A stretch of DNA of 64,000 nucleotides from Blastocladiella emersonii ATCC 22665 (GCA_025594325.1 JANHCV010000003.1:248001-312000), one strand, 5' to 3'. Counted from the first letter of the stretch, positions 46,185-56,400 are shown. The notes: a model not told the origin generated them from the letters alone. Program-made: numbers and translations.

Positions 46185-47516
46185 ATGCATCATCCCAAGT
46201 GGCCGACGGCCGCAGTCGACACGGGCGTCGCGGTCGGCGTCGTGGCGAACACGCTGATGCTGGGCGCGCTGCTTCTCCAAGTCGCGAAAGCCGTGTGCGC
46301 GGGCCTGCCGTGGGCCGGCGGACGGCTCGCGCGCGCGATGCTCGCCGCGGCGGGGTTCCAGATCGCCGCGCTCGTCGTGCAGGGCGTAGTCCTGCCGCGG
46401 TTCGCGTCGGGGTCGCCGCGCAACACCATGGCGGCGTCGGTCCAGGCGTGGCTACAGGCGACGGCGGTCCTGATCATGGCGTACATCTGCTACCGGCGCG
46501 CGCTCGCGATCGGCGTCGCGAGGCCGTGGGTGCCGCGTGTTGCCAAGGCGTTGACGGTGACGTTCTGCGCCATCACGCTGTTTGCGCGCGCCGCCAGCTT
46601 CAGCTACGAGCTCGACGCGTTCACGGGCGCGGCCATGCCCGACGCGGCGGCGACGACCACGGTGCTCCGGCTGTGGGCGCGGTTCGTGATCAATATGGCC
46701 GCGCTCGTGTTCCTCGCGTTCATGGAGACGTACGTGACCTCCGTCATCGTACAGTACCGGTACCGCGCGGTCGACGCGGGCGCGGTCCCGTCATCCTCGG
46801 CGGTGGCAACGGGCCGGCGGCGAAAGAAGACCGAGTCGCCGCGCGCGAGGCCGCTGCGCATTTACTCGGCCCGCCTGCGCATCGTGTACTCGGCGGTAAT
46901 CCTGGTCCTGTTCCTCGCGCAGGGCGTGCTGCAGGTCGTCAACCTCGTGGCGCCCGGCGTCCCCTCGCCGCTGTATCTCGTCGGATGGAGCCTCGTGCTC
47001 TACCGCATCCTAATATTCCGTGAAGAGCTCGTGGAGCCCCTCGATATCGGCGCGAGCAACGCGCCGTCGCGGCTGCCGCAGCGTGGTGAGCCGCCGGCAG
47101 CGCGGCCTCACACCATCGAGATGCGCCGGATCCAACAACAGGCCCGCGCGGCGGCGGAACCTGGCGCGTTCCTCACCGACGACTCGGCTGCTGCGACCGT
47201 GCGCGCCGAGGACAACCACCTGCACCTGCTGCCGCCCACGCTGCCGTCCGCGTCGATCGCGTCGGCGGCCGAGGAAGCGCGCCTGCTCGGGACTGCGAAC
47301 CGTCTGTCCGCGCCGACGCAGCAGCGGCCCGTCGCCGCAAGGCCCCTCTCCGCGACTACGGCTGCCCGCAACGCGCGCCTCCTGTCGGGACGGCGGCCGC
47401 CGCCTGCAGCAGACCCGATGGCGGCGACGATCGTCGTCCCGGCGCACCCGGGCCTCGCCACGACCGTGATTGCCCGGTCATCAACGTCGTCGGCGACCGA
47501 CTCGCGCACGGCGTGA
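46185..47516 (+). CDS. Orphan seven-transmembrane protein, array gene 2
   Basis: Single exon, 443 aa, start MHHPKWPTAAVDTG. Seven hydrophobic helices: GVVANTLMLGALLLQVAKAV, LAAAGFQIAALVVQGVVL, QATAVLIMAYICY, LTVTFCAITLFARAAS, INMAALVFLAFMETYVTSVI, VYSAVILVLFLAQGVLQVV, LYLVGWSLVLYRILIFREEL. An Arg/Lys-rich loop lies between TM5 and TM6 and a long disordered tail follows. Same-strand tandem neighbour of genes 1 and 3, about 195 bp after gene 1. Most similar to gene 1 in TM5-TM7. Function unknown. Confidence 0.7.
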   Translation: MHHPKWPTAAVDTGVAVGVVANTLMLGALLLQVAKAVCAGLPWAGGRLARAMLAAAGFQIAALVVQGVVLPRFASGSPRNTMAASVQAWLQATAVLIMAYICYRRALAIGVARPWVPRVAKALTVTFCAITLFARAASFSYELDAFTGAAMPDAAATTTVLRLWARFVINMAALVFLAFMETYVTSVIVQYRYRAVDAGAVPSSSAVATGRRRKKTESPRARPLRIYSARLRIVYSAVILVLFLAQGVLQVVNLVAPGVPSPLYLVGWSLVLYRILIFREELVEPLDIGASNAPSRLPQRGEPPAARPHTIEMRRIQQQARAAAEPGAFLTDDSAAATVRAEDNHLHLLPPTLPSASIASAAEEARLLGTANRLSAPTQQRPVAARPLSATTAARNARLLSGRRPPPAADPMAATIVVPAHPGLATTVIARSSTSSATDSRTA

Positions 47517-47806
47517 GCTCCATTTTTGTATAGATCCCAATCCTATCCTGCCGTGTTCGTTCTGAGGCCCGCGGACACGCGTTCAGGGCGGTGCAGGTCC
47601 CACGTGTGAGTTCCCAGCCTGGTTCCCAGCCGGCTGGGCCGCGTCAGACAGCGCGTCAGATCAGCGCTTCTTCTTCCCTCCCTTTCGCTCTCTCCTCGCC
47701 CCCACATCCATCCCATGTAACTTGCATCCACCACCGCCACCAACTTGCTGCATCCCCTCCGCACACATTGCTCTAGCACCTCTTGCAAACCCCTCGCATC
47801 GCTACC

Positions 47807-49492
47807 ATGAGCACCGCGCTGCCGGGCCAGCTGGTCGCGCAGATCGCGTGCAACCACCTGTTCGGCGGCGCCATCCTGCTCGCCCAGGTCAAGGCCGTGT
47901 GCCGCGGCCTCGCGCGCCGCGGGTGGCCCGCGACCGCTGCCACCTGGGCCTTCGTCACCCTGTGGACCTCGCTCATCTTCGACGGCTTCCTCACCTCGGT
48001 CCCGTCGACCCCCGCCCACGTCGACGTCGCCCTCGCCATGGCCGGCACCTTCCTCCGCACGCTCGGCGTCGCCGCGATTGTGGTGTTGGCGGCGGCCCGC
48101 GCAACGGGCATCGTCGACGGGAACACGCTCGCGCCCGGGTTCCGCGCGTTCCTGTCGTCGTCGTCGGGCGCGCATACGGGGTCGAGCCAAGCTGCCGCAG
48201 ACGGTGACGAGTCGCCGCGCGGCCGCAGCACCGGCAAGCTCCCCGGCTCCCCCTCGCGCGTCGTCGCATGCGCGTGCCTCGCGTCGCCCGTCGCCACGAC
48301 GCTCGTCGCACTGCAGCTCGCCGCGACCGCCGCGTGGCTCATCACCAACCTCGCGTACCAGACGGCCGCGCTGAACCCCGACCCGGTCACGGGCGCCGCC
48401 AAGGCGTGGGCCGAGCAGAACGTCAACTGGACCACGCACTCGGTCGTCGGGCTCGCGCGCGCCGCGATTGCCGTCGCGTTCGTCGCGTACTTTGAGGGAT
48501 ACGTCACGTGGACGCTCCTCGCCGGCGCGTACCGGCACCAGCTCAACGACGAGGCGGACGTGGACCGGCACGTCGGGTTCCTCGAGCCGTGGGCGCTCCT
48601 GCGCACGCCCGCCGACGAGAACGAGTTTGATGATCGCGTGCGCCCGCTGTCGCGCCACGCGCGCGCCGCCGCGCGGTTCCGCGTCGTCTACGTCGTCCTG
48701 ATCGCCGCCGTGTTCGTCGCCCAGCTCGCCTTCTACCTCGCCGCCGTCATCGGCGGGAACGGGACCAGCCGCCGCGCGTTCGCCCCGCTCGACGGCATGG
48801 CGTACTCCATTATCCTGTGCAGGATCTACGAGTTTCGCGATGAATTCTTGCTCGTCGAGGATCCCGCCGCCGCGGGCGACGGTTCGTCGGCAGCGGCGAG
48901 CAGCGCGCAGGGCGCCGAGACCGCGTCGTCGGTCCTCCGCCACCGCATGCGCATGCGCCGCGGCGGGCGTGCCGGCGGCCCGCGGTACACGCCCGCCGGG
49001 TTCAGCGACGGCACGTCGACCGAGGGCGAGAGCGGCGACGAACTCGACTACGAGGATGACGCCGAGCTCGGGTTCAGCGACCACGAGCTGGTCCCGTACG
49101 CCGCGGCGGCCGCGGACGCCGACGAGGGCGTCGATCTCGACGTCGAGGAGGACGCGCGCGCGCGGTTTTACACGGCGCACACGACGCAGCAGTCGTCGTC
49201 CCAGGTCGAGATGAGCCCGAAGCTCGCCATAGCCGGGCTCGCGGCGGGCAGCGCGGGCGCCGGCGCCGGGGTCCCGCCGCCGCTGTACACGACGCGCGAC
49301 GCCATCATGGCCAACGCCGCGGCCGCGTCGGCGCTCCGGTACCACGCCGACTTTTTCCGCGCCTACTCGCCCCGCCACCAGCCGCCGACCTCGGTCCCGC
49401 TGTCCCAGGTCTCGTCGGTCGTCGCGAGTGACCAGGGTGGCGGCGGCGGCGACGCGTCGTCGGTCGGGTCGCGCGACTCGCGCACTGGGTAA
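47807..49492 (+). CDS. Orphan seven-transmembrane protein, array gene 3
   Basis: Single coding exon, 561 aa, start ACCATGAGC (MSTALPGQLV). Helices: NHLFGGAILLAQVKAVC, WAFVTLWTSLIFDGFL, FLRTLGVAAIVVLAAARA, TLVALQLAATAAWLITNLAY, AAIAVAFVAYFEGYVTWTLL, VVYVVLIAAVFVAQLAFYLA, MAYSIILCRIYEFRDEFLL. TM5 ends with YFEGY where genes 1 and 2 have YMETF and FMETY, and TM7 ends with EFRDE. The last 200 residues are acidic and Ser-rich. CATGTAAC at 47714-47721 followed by CTCTAG at 47771-47776 may be a 5'UTR intron. Function unknown. Confidence 0.68.
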   Translation: MSTALPGQLVAQIACNHLFGGAILLAQVKAVCRGLARRGWPATAATWAFVTLWTSLIFDGFLTSVPSTPAHVDVALAMAGTFLRTLGVAAIVVLAAARATGIVDGNTLAPGFRAFLSSSSGAHTGSSQAAADGDESPRGRSTGKLPGSPSRVVACACLASPVATTLVALQLAATAAWLITNLAYQTAALNPDPVTGAAKAWAEQNVNWTTHSVVGLARAAIAVAFVAYFEGYVTWTLLAGAYRHQLNDEADVDRHVGFLEPWALLRTPADENEFDDRVRPLSRHARAAARFRVVYVVLIAAVFVAQLAFYLAAVIGGNGTSRRAFAPLDGMAYSIILCRIYEFRDEFLLVEDPAAAGDGSSAAASSAQGAETASSVLRHRMRMRRGGRAGGPRYTPAGFSDGTSTEGESGDELDYEDDAELGFSDHELVPYAAAAADADEGVDLDVEEDARARFYTAHTTQQSSSQVEMSPKLAIAGLAAGSAGAGAGVPPPLYTTRDAIMANAAAASALRYHADFFRAYSPRHQPPTSVPLSQVSSVVASDQGGGGGDASSVGSRDSRTG

Positions 49493-49633
49493 CGCGCGCG
49501 CAGGAACCGCGCGCGGGCCGTCAATCCGTTACTAGCATTCATTCCCATCCTCGCACGCACACAACAACACGCACATATTGTCTTTATTCGCATCACCATC
49601 TCCAATCAATACACAGCACACGATCACAACGCA

Positions 49634-50902
49634 TCACGTCCCGCGCGTCGCCTTGGCCTTGAGGCGGCGGTCGAGCATCTCGGTGAGCGTGTTGGCGATG
49701 GAGAAGTGGGTCTGCTGGCACCGGTACATGGAGTTTTCGAGGTGGTACTGTGTGACCATGAACGCCTCGAACCACGTCAGGTTGCACGCGAGGTGGGTCA
49801 TGGGCACCACCTCGTCGTGGCGCAGCGTGCCCGCGAGCGACTCGAGGATCTTCTGCATGTTCTGGTTGCTCGACAGGTCGGTGCGGGCCAGCAGCTCGCG
49901 CATGTCGTTGCGCTGCTTGTCGCGGAACGCCTCCTTCTTCTCGCGCTGCGCGTCGAGCCGGATCCGCAGCTGGTTGGCCCGGTCCGCCTCGCTCGCCTCC
50001 TCGATGTTCTCGCAGATGACGCCGATGAACATGTTGGTGAAGATGAAGTTGCTGATCACCATGAACAGGATCGAGTACAGCTCCGACCCCGCGTACCCCT
50101 TGGCCGTCAGGTTCGTCTGCACCGACACCCACCCGGAGCTCGTGATGTAGTACATGAGGCTGAGCAGCGACGCGCCCAGCGTCCCAAAGTCGTCGGCGTC
50201 GGCCTTGTTGTCGGACCCGAACAGGTAGTACCCCATGACGGCGAAGATGAACGTGAAGGCGAACAGGACCGCGACAATGTCGAGCACCGACTTGCGCAGC
50301 GTCAGGAGCAGCGCGTTGACGATGATCTGCAGCCGGCGGACCGACGAAATGGACCGGAATGACCGCAGCGCGCGCAGCGACCGGAACACGCGCAGGAACG
50401 TCAGGTTGCCGAGCGACGCGCCCAGCAGCGAGATGACAAACTGCGCAATCGAAATGGCCAGGATCATGAAATCGAACTTGTTGTACCCGGACCGCCAGTA
50501 CCCGCGCGGCTCGACAAAGATTTTCAGCACAAACTCGACCGTGTAGATGCCGAGGAACAGCAGGTCCGTGTACTGCGAGAACAGCGTCTGGTCGTCCGGT
50601 AACGACGTGTCGATCCCGATCGTGACGCAGTTGGCGAAAATCGTCAGCAGCATCAGCCGCGAGAACAGCGACGAGTTGACGATCCGCGAAACGAACACGC
50701 GCTGACGGTGTAGCTCCTCGGACTGGATCCGCGCGCGCTCTTCGGCCAGCAGCGCGAGCGCGTCCGGCGCGTCGGGCGCGACTTCGTCTGTTCGGTCCGT
50801 CGGTAGACCGTTCGCCGCAAACTCCTGCAGCAGCCGAACGCCCCGCGTCGACGCCTTGTTGATGCCCCACCCGCCAAACGCGACCGAGTTGCCGTTGACC
50901 AT
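49634..50902 (-). CDS. Single-domain voltage-gated cation channel, CatSper-like
   Basis: Single exon, 422 aa. One six-helix unit: S1 MLLTIFANCVTIGID, S2-S3 TDLLFLGIYTVEFVLKIF and FDFMILAISIAQFVISLL, S4 FLRVFRSLRALRSFRSISSV with Arg every third or fourth residue, S5 VLDIVAVLFAFTFIFAVMGYYLFG, pore YYITSSGWVSV, S6 LFMVISNFIFTNMFIGVI. A coiled-coil C-terminus follows. Size and layout match CatSper-type subunits, which act as heterotetramers in flagellar membranes. The usual pore acid (TxDGW) is Ser here (TSSGW). Converges on 7TM gene 3. Confidence 0.85.
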   Translation of the reverse strand: MVNGNSVAFGGWGINKASTRGVRLLQEFAANGLPTDRTDEVAPDAPDALALLAEERARIQSEELHRQRVFVSRIVNSSLFSRLMLLTIFANCVTIGIDTSLPDDQTLFSQYTDLLFLGIYTVEFVLKIFVEPRGYWRSGYNKFDFMILAISIAQFVISLLGASLGNLTFLRVFRSLRALRSFRSISSVRRLQIIVNALLLTLRKSVLDIVAVLFAFTFIFAVMGYYLFGSDNKADADDFGTLGASLLSLMYYITSSGWVSVQTNLTAKGYAGSELYSILFMVISNFIFTNMFIGVICENIEEASEADRANQLRIRLDAQREKKEAFRDKQRNDMRELLARTDLSSNQNMQKILESLAGTLRHDEVVPMTHLACNLTWFEAFMVTQYHLENSMYRCQQTHFSIANTLTEMLDRRLKAKATRGT

Positions 50903-51740
50903 AGTGGTGGTGTGTTTGTTGCAGGGAGTTTAGATACGTTTCATTCGTGTTTCATGTGTGCAGGGATGGCGGGGAGGAACGCCGCGAGACGAGCTTCGGG
51001 ACGTGTGACGCCACGCGTCGTGGATCACGTGCGAGTGAGCGGCGCGACTTGGTCGGTCGCCCGGCTTCGGGTCCCTCGGTGGCCTCGCGGCGTCACGGAT
51101 GCTCTTTTTTGGTAGGATTTAAGTGTTTAAAGCGCTGAGAAACGGAGTCGCGGGCGACGCGGTTGACTGCTTGGCCGATGTCGCGTTGATGACATGTACA
51201 CGAGCACTCACTGTTCAGGCAGCCTTGCTGTTGGCCCTACGGATAGATTGGGAAACACCGAGGGCTGACCTAAATGCTATAGTAAGCCTCCCATTCGGCA
51301 CATGACAGCACTGTAGACGCATTCCACTCAGGGGCAGCACGCAGACGCATTCGACGTGCGCGGCGTCCGCTATACAAGCTTCGCTCAGTTCTATTCTCCC
51401 CCAATCGGCTCCCCTCACCAGCAAGACTTCAATCATTCAATTCAATAAATTCAATAAAATCAACTCAACGAATGCCTTACAATCAAACAACAAAAATTGG
51501 AGGGTAAGTGCACCGGCCGAAAATGCGGCCGAACGAGGGTCACCCGGCCCAGCAGGGCAAGGGCACCTCGCAGCTAGGCTCGGTTGCTACTATTCGAGCC
51601 ACCGCCCCGCCGCTGACTCCTAAGCACAGCGCGTGCTCGTGGTCTTGGCAAGGGAAGCACGGACGTGCGGACACGATGCGTGTCACACGCTCCAACCCAG
51701 CTGGTGGATGGTGAGGGAAGGAGGGTAAGGACGGCTTGCA
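50903..51740. other. Intergenic, including the 3' flank of the Fanzor
   Basis: About 840 bp. An A/T-rich stretch near 51420-51500 has repeated CAATTCAATAAA-like units, followed by a GC-rich part (51500-51740) containing a six-base-pair hairpin at 51514-51531. No gene seen. The GC-rich part lies directly 3' of the Fanzor, where a guide RNA would be expected. Confidence 0.45.
51514..51531 (-). ncRNA. Hairpin in the candidate Fanzor guide-RNA region
   Basis: CGGCCG, a six-base loop, then CGGCCG again: a perfect six-base-pair stem about 210 bp beyond the Fanzor stop codon. TnpB and Fanzor guide RNAs come from the 3' end of the gene and the transposon end. No conservation or expression evidence is available here. 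Confidence 0.25.
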
Positions 51741-53168
51741 CTACTCGACCGTGGGCGTGGTGCGGCGCTTGCGGTGGTAGCGGTGCTTGGGGCGGGCGGC
51801 GGGCAGCGGGTTGCCGTCCGCGTCCTTGGCCTGGTCCTCGAAGACGAGCTGCTTGATGGCGAACGAGAGGATGTTGACGGCCGCGTTGCGGTCGCGCTGC
51901 ACGCGGACGCCGCAGCGACGGCACGCGCGCGTCTGGTACACCTTCTTGTTGGTCTTGCCGAGCAGGTTGGTCTTGTCGGCCTTGGCGGCGGCGGGGTCGG
52001 CCATGGCGCACGCGGCGCACCACTTGCTCGAGAAGTTCTCGTTGACGGCGTACACGGTGACGCCGCGCGAGCGCAGCTCCTTGACCATCTCGACCACGGG
52101 GCCCTTGTCAGCCGCCGAGATCACGCCGAAGCCCGAGAAGTTGCGGCCAATGAGCACGACGTGGCCGCGCAGCGCGCGGGCGAGGTCGGCCCAGTACGCC
52201 TTGCGGCGGCCCTCGTTGGTGAACTTGGTGCTGCACACGCCGTGGCTGCAGCTCTCCTCGATCTTGGGCTCCATGTACTCGGTGGCGACCCGAGCGACCG
52301 CGCGGTGGTCGCCGGCAACGCACGAATGCGCTGCATCGCCTGGTACGAGGCCCGCCTCGGCGCGCGACGCCTTGCGCTGCTCGCGGGCCTGGTCGGTGCC
52401 GACGTGGTGGTGGAACTCGTCACTCGACAGCGACCGGAACAGCGGCCGGGTCAGGACGACGCGCGAGACCGCCGACCGAATGTACGCCTTGAGCACCTCG
52501 GACCACGGGCCGTCGCCACCCCGCGCCGCCAAGTACGCAAGGTACTGGAGCCGCCGGAACAGGCGCGCGAGCTCGAACGGCACGACGAAGCCGGTGAGAA
52601 AGCCGCGCACGCCGGCGTCAATGACAAACATGCGCTGGCCGTAGCGGACGACGATCTTCTTCTTGTGCGACTCGATCTTGTCGCGACCGCCGGGGATCGG
52701 AACCTGGACCGAGCCATGGGGCGCGAGCTTGTCGGCCTCAGCGAGCACCTGGTTGAGCATGAGGCCGCCCGCGCCGTCGACCGAGACGCCTGCAAACGGC
52801 TTGTCGAACTTGTCCGTGGAGCGACGCCCTTGACGCCCGCCCGTCGTGGTGGTGGTGGTGGTGGCCTTGGTCCCGGCCTTCTTCTTGCCGGCAGCCTTCT
52901 TGACCGTGTTGCCGCCGGCGCCCTCCTCGTCGTCCTCCTCGTTACCGCCGTCGCCGACCGTGTCCGCCCTGGGCCGGATGCCGCCCTTGTACAGGTACAC
53001 GCGAACGACATGGCCGTCGGTCGAGATGCGGCCCTGGAACTGGTTGATGAGCGAGCCGCCGGGCCCGTCACGCCGCAGGATGCGCGGGTCGACGAAGCCG
53101 TTGTACAGGTCGAGCAGCGCCGTCCAGTGGGCGAGGTCGGAGCGGGCGCGCTCGAGGTCGGACGAGCA
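51741..53168 (-). CDS. Fanzor (eukaryotic TnpB-like RNA-guided nuclease), N-terminus missing or unresolved
   Basis: Open frame of 475 codons after an in-frame TGA at 53169-53171. Motifs in order: FQGRISTDGHVVRVYLYK (N-terminal domain), a Lys/Thr-rich insert, RuvC-I FVIDAGVRGFLTG (Asp codon 52617-52619), SLSSDEFHHHVGTDQAREQR, VVLIGRNFSGFG at the RuvC-II position, VNENFSSKWCAAC, CRRCGVRVQRDRNAAVNIL (second Cys pair and RuvC-III Asp, codon 51891-51893). The usual RuvC-II Glu is absent and a Glu lies in NENFSSK (52038-52040), matching the rearranged catalytic site reported for Fanzors. The first in-frame ATG is far inside the domain, and no convincing upstream exon joins, so the copy may be 5'-truncated. 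It lies in an accessory zone. Confidence 0.8.
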   Translation of the reverse strand, partial: CSSDLERARSDLAHWTALLDLYNGFVDPRILRRDGPGGSLINQFQGRISTDGHVVRVYLYKGGIRPRADTVGDGGNEEDDEEGAGGNTVKKAAGKKKAGTKATTTTTTTGGRQGRRSTDKFDKPFAGVSVDGAGGLMLNQVLAEADKLAPHGSVQVPIPGGRDKIESHKKKIVVRYGQRMFVIDAGVRGFLTGFVVPFELARLFRRLQYLAYLAARGGDGPWSEVLKAYIRSAVSRVVLTRPLFRSLSSDEFHHHVGTDQAREQRKASRAEAGLVPGDAAHSCVAGDHRAVARVATEYMEPKIEESCSHGVCSTKFTNEGRRKAYWADLARALRGHVVLIGRNFSGFGVISAADKGPVVEMVKELRSRGVTVYAVNENFSSKWCAACAMADPAAAKADKTNLLGKTNKKVYQTRACRRCGVRVQRDRNAAVNILSFAIKQLVFEDQAKDADGNPLPAARPKHRYHRKRRTTPTVE

Positions 53169-53432
53169 TCAGACGTACCCCGCAGGACTTGGGCAGCTCG
53201 GCACGTGAAGAAACAGGAACGCCCGTGTGAACCCCTCAATGATTTCGTCGACAAAGGGACTACATTGTCGCGAGCCAGGGTCAGGTTGAGCGCTAATCGC
53301 CAGCGCCAGCGCCAAGCAACAGACGCACCCAGTGAACGTGTCGGTGATCCCGAGCTGCTTCTTCAGCGCCGCGTCACGGTAGTGTCACAAAAGATCGTCT
53401 ATAACAAAATACCAAACGCGAGTAGTCCTCGC

Positions 53433-56400
53433 TCAGCTCTCATCATCCTTGACCTCTGAGAGTCGAGAATCAACCTCGTCCAACCCGCGCGTGGTGAAAA
53501 CAGGCGCAACCGGATGGCAAAACCACGAAAAGTCGCGGTTCCACTTGCCGTTGGTCCAGCACCGCGTCCAATCAGCAAACGTGAACGGCGCATTTCGTCC
53601 GCTCATGACCACTTGGTACCCGTAGCGGAAATCGAGCTCCCGGCGCGAGATCGGTGCAGAGTCATGGTACAGGACAGCGGATATCCAGAAATCGGCCATG
53701 ACCTTGCTGAAAAGCGGATGCAAAGCCGGTGGACAGAGTTCCGCCATGGGCGAGATGAGGAGAACGAGTTGAGTACACAGCGGCGGGCTAAACCAAGACA
53801 TGTGCGGCCCGTCATGATTGATTCGTGCCAGTTGCTCCTGGACAAGGGTTCCAAACGGAACGCCCATGTACTCAAGGACAATGACGGCACCAAAAGAGAC
53901 GCCAAGCTCGCGCCAAGTGGATCGAGCGTGAAGCTTACGCGGCGGCCCCAAGCCTGGTCGCTCTTCATAGATAGCCGTTGGAGAAGAAAAGAGCTCCTTA
54001 GCGTGAGGAAACTTGGAGAACCGAAGAGCTGCAGCAATCACATCGCCGATCACGTCAGAAGGGGCAACCCAGCTCGCACGGATGTAGTGCAGGCCAGTAT
54101 GGCCCGCGTACACCTTGACAAAAACAAGCATGTGGCGGGAAGCGAGGAGGTCCACAAGGGCTGCATCTGACCGTGAGGCTGCGGCCCCAAGAAGAGAAGT
54201 GCCGTCCATCATGGTGGGCTGCGAGATCGCGAGAACGCGCAGGACGCGATTGTTGGCTGCGTCGCGCGTTGCAGCCGTCAGCTGCGGCGCGCGTTTCTTG
54301 CCTCGCTGCGGCTTTTTCTTTGTCTCGAGTTTGAAGCTGCTAGCCGTAAGAAGCTGTTGAACCGTGGCATCGCCGTCAAGCAAGAGTCCATCCGTCACAG
54401 GCCGCGCATCGGTTCCAGCACAGTCGCTGGTCAATTGCCAAAAGAGCGGCGAGGCGGAAAATTGACCCAAAATCTTTTTCGTGAGCTCCATTTGCATGAG
54501 GCAGTATCGGACAGTGGACCATTTGGTTTCCGGGTAGACCCAAAGCCGAATGTGGCACGGCACCAAGTCCGAGTCAAAGTCCCACACGCCAGCACCGGCG
54601 TAGTGCGCGCTGATCAGGTCGGACCAGACCACGTCGACGCACACCATAGAAGTGGGAAGATCGCGGACAAGAAGCGACCGGACCTCGGTCTCGAATCGCG
54701 CGCGTCCACCGGTCGTCCCGCACGGAGCAGAGATGCGGTGCAGCGCTGGAATTCCACGTTTGGTGAAGGCGTCTGGCTCGTCTGGCAACCCGGCCTCCAG
54801 GTCTGCCTCAAAGTCGCTGGTGGTTGGAGAATGCGGCGGTGCGCGAGGGAGTGGCTCTTTGAGCAATGCTGGGAATGTCAAGCGCCAGATCGCCTCGTCA
54901 TCGTCCAAGTCTGAAGTCGTGTCGGAGCTGAAAGCTGCAACAGAAGAAGGAACAGAAGTGTCGATGAGATCGCAGGAAGTCAGCTCGAAAGAAGGCGTGA
55001 CGTCAGAAGGCTCCATTTCCGCGGAGACACTAAAGTCTACGATTAAGCCAATGTCATCGTGCTGCTCAGAGCCACCTACACCGTTGAGGCGAGTCAGATC
55101 TGCATGTAAGTGCGCTTTTGGGCAGTATATCGCGTACCTTCGTCGACCGTGATCGCGTCGTCAACCTGCGCGTCAAGCGTCGACAAGGCAAGCGCGTCAA
55201 GCGTCGACAAAGTAGGCGCATCGAGCGCTGACAAAGCAGGCGCATCGAGCGCTGACAAACCAGGCGCATCGAGCGCTGACAAACCAGGCGCGACGAGCGC
55301 TGGCAAAGCAGGCGCGACGAGCGCTGGCGAAGCAGTCGCGACGAGCGCTGGCGAAGCAGTCGCGACGAGCGCTGGCGAAGCAGTCGCGACGAGCGCTGGC
55401 GAAGCAGTCGCGTCAAGCGGCTCGCAGGCGTCGCCTCGCGCCAGAGCCTCGCCCTCAAGCGGTGAGTTGGGCTCAGTGTCTTCGAATTCAACATCTTCGG
55501 CAAGTAACGCAGGCGAGATTCGGCAAGTTTCCAACTCGCGAGAGGAAGGTTCGTCGGCATCAACAGCAGCCACGCTATCGTTGGCTAGAGGAATGTCCGC
55601 GGATGGGCTCGACGGTGACGAAATGGTGGGTGCAGCGGAATCGACCGGGCTTGATGAAGCAGAATGTACGGATTCAAAATCAGAAGTAGTGTCTTGATCG
55701 TCATCCGACTCGCATGGCCCGTCAGACTCTGACTGTGAAAATTGCGAAGCCTCGTCAACAAGATCGACGTGTTCCGCAAGCTCGGCCGAGTCATTGGTCA
55801 GCACGATCTCGCGAGTTGCGTCAGCGACCGCATTTAGCGTGGGAATGACGAGGGTCGGAGATTGCATGGGAGTCGCGACTGGTGGGTCCGTCCAAGCAGG
55901 CTGCGGTTGCGGCGGAGGCTGCGACGACTGATGCGGCTGCATGAACGGCCAAGTCCCGAAAGCTCCGGTCAAAAAGTCGGGCAAGTGGTCGGTCGCAGCA
56001 TGCTGGGGCCAATCCTTCGCTTGGGCAGAATTGTCGTATCGGGCATCGTAAACCGGCGGAGCCGGCACTACGGGAGGTTGCAGCTCGAGAACTACCGGGC
56101 AAAGTCCAAGCGTCCAACTATCGCCGCCGGGAATACCAGCTACATCGACGCGTTCCTGGGCGCGCATGCGCAGAGTACCCGCGAGCTCCGGCTTGGCATA
56201 GTGAAGCGCGGCGAGGTGCCAGAAGCGGCGCGGCAAGCCAAGCGTGGTGAAATCGGCCTCGAGGACGCGAAGCCAGGCGGCGGGATCCGGGTCCCCGGAA
56301 GCGCTGAGAGCGGGAACGACGAGTCGTTGCTGAGCAAAATGCAAGAGATCGAGGTTCAGAGCTGCATCGTCGACCGAGAAGGTGGCAGGCATGGCGTGAT

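Noticed and set aside
47543-49378. 611-codon minus-strand open frame opposite 7TM gene 3
   Set aside because: Arg/Gly-rich shadow; the plus strand has regular hydrophobic helices and a good start context.
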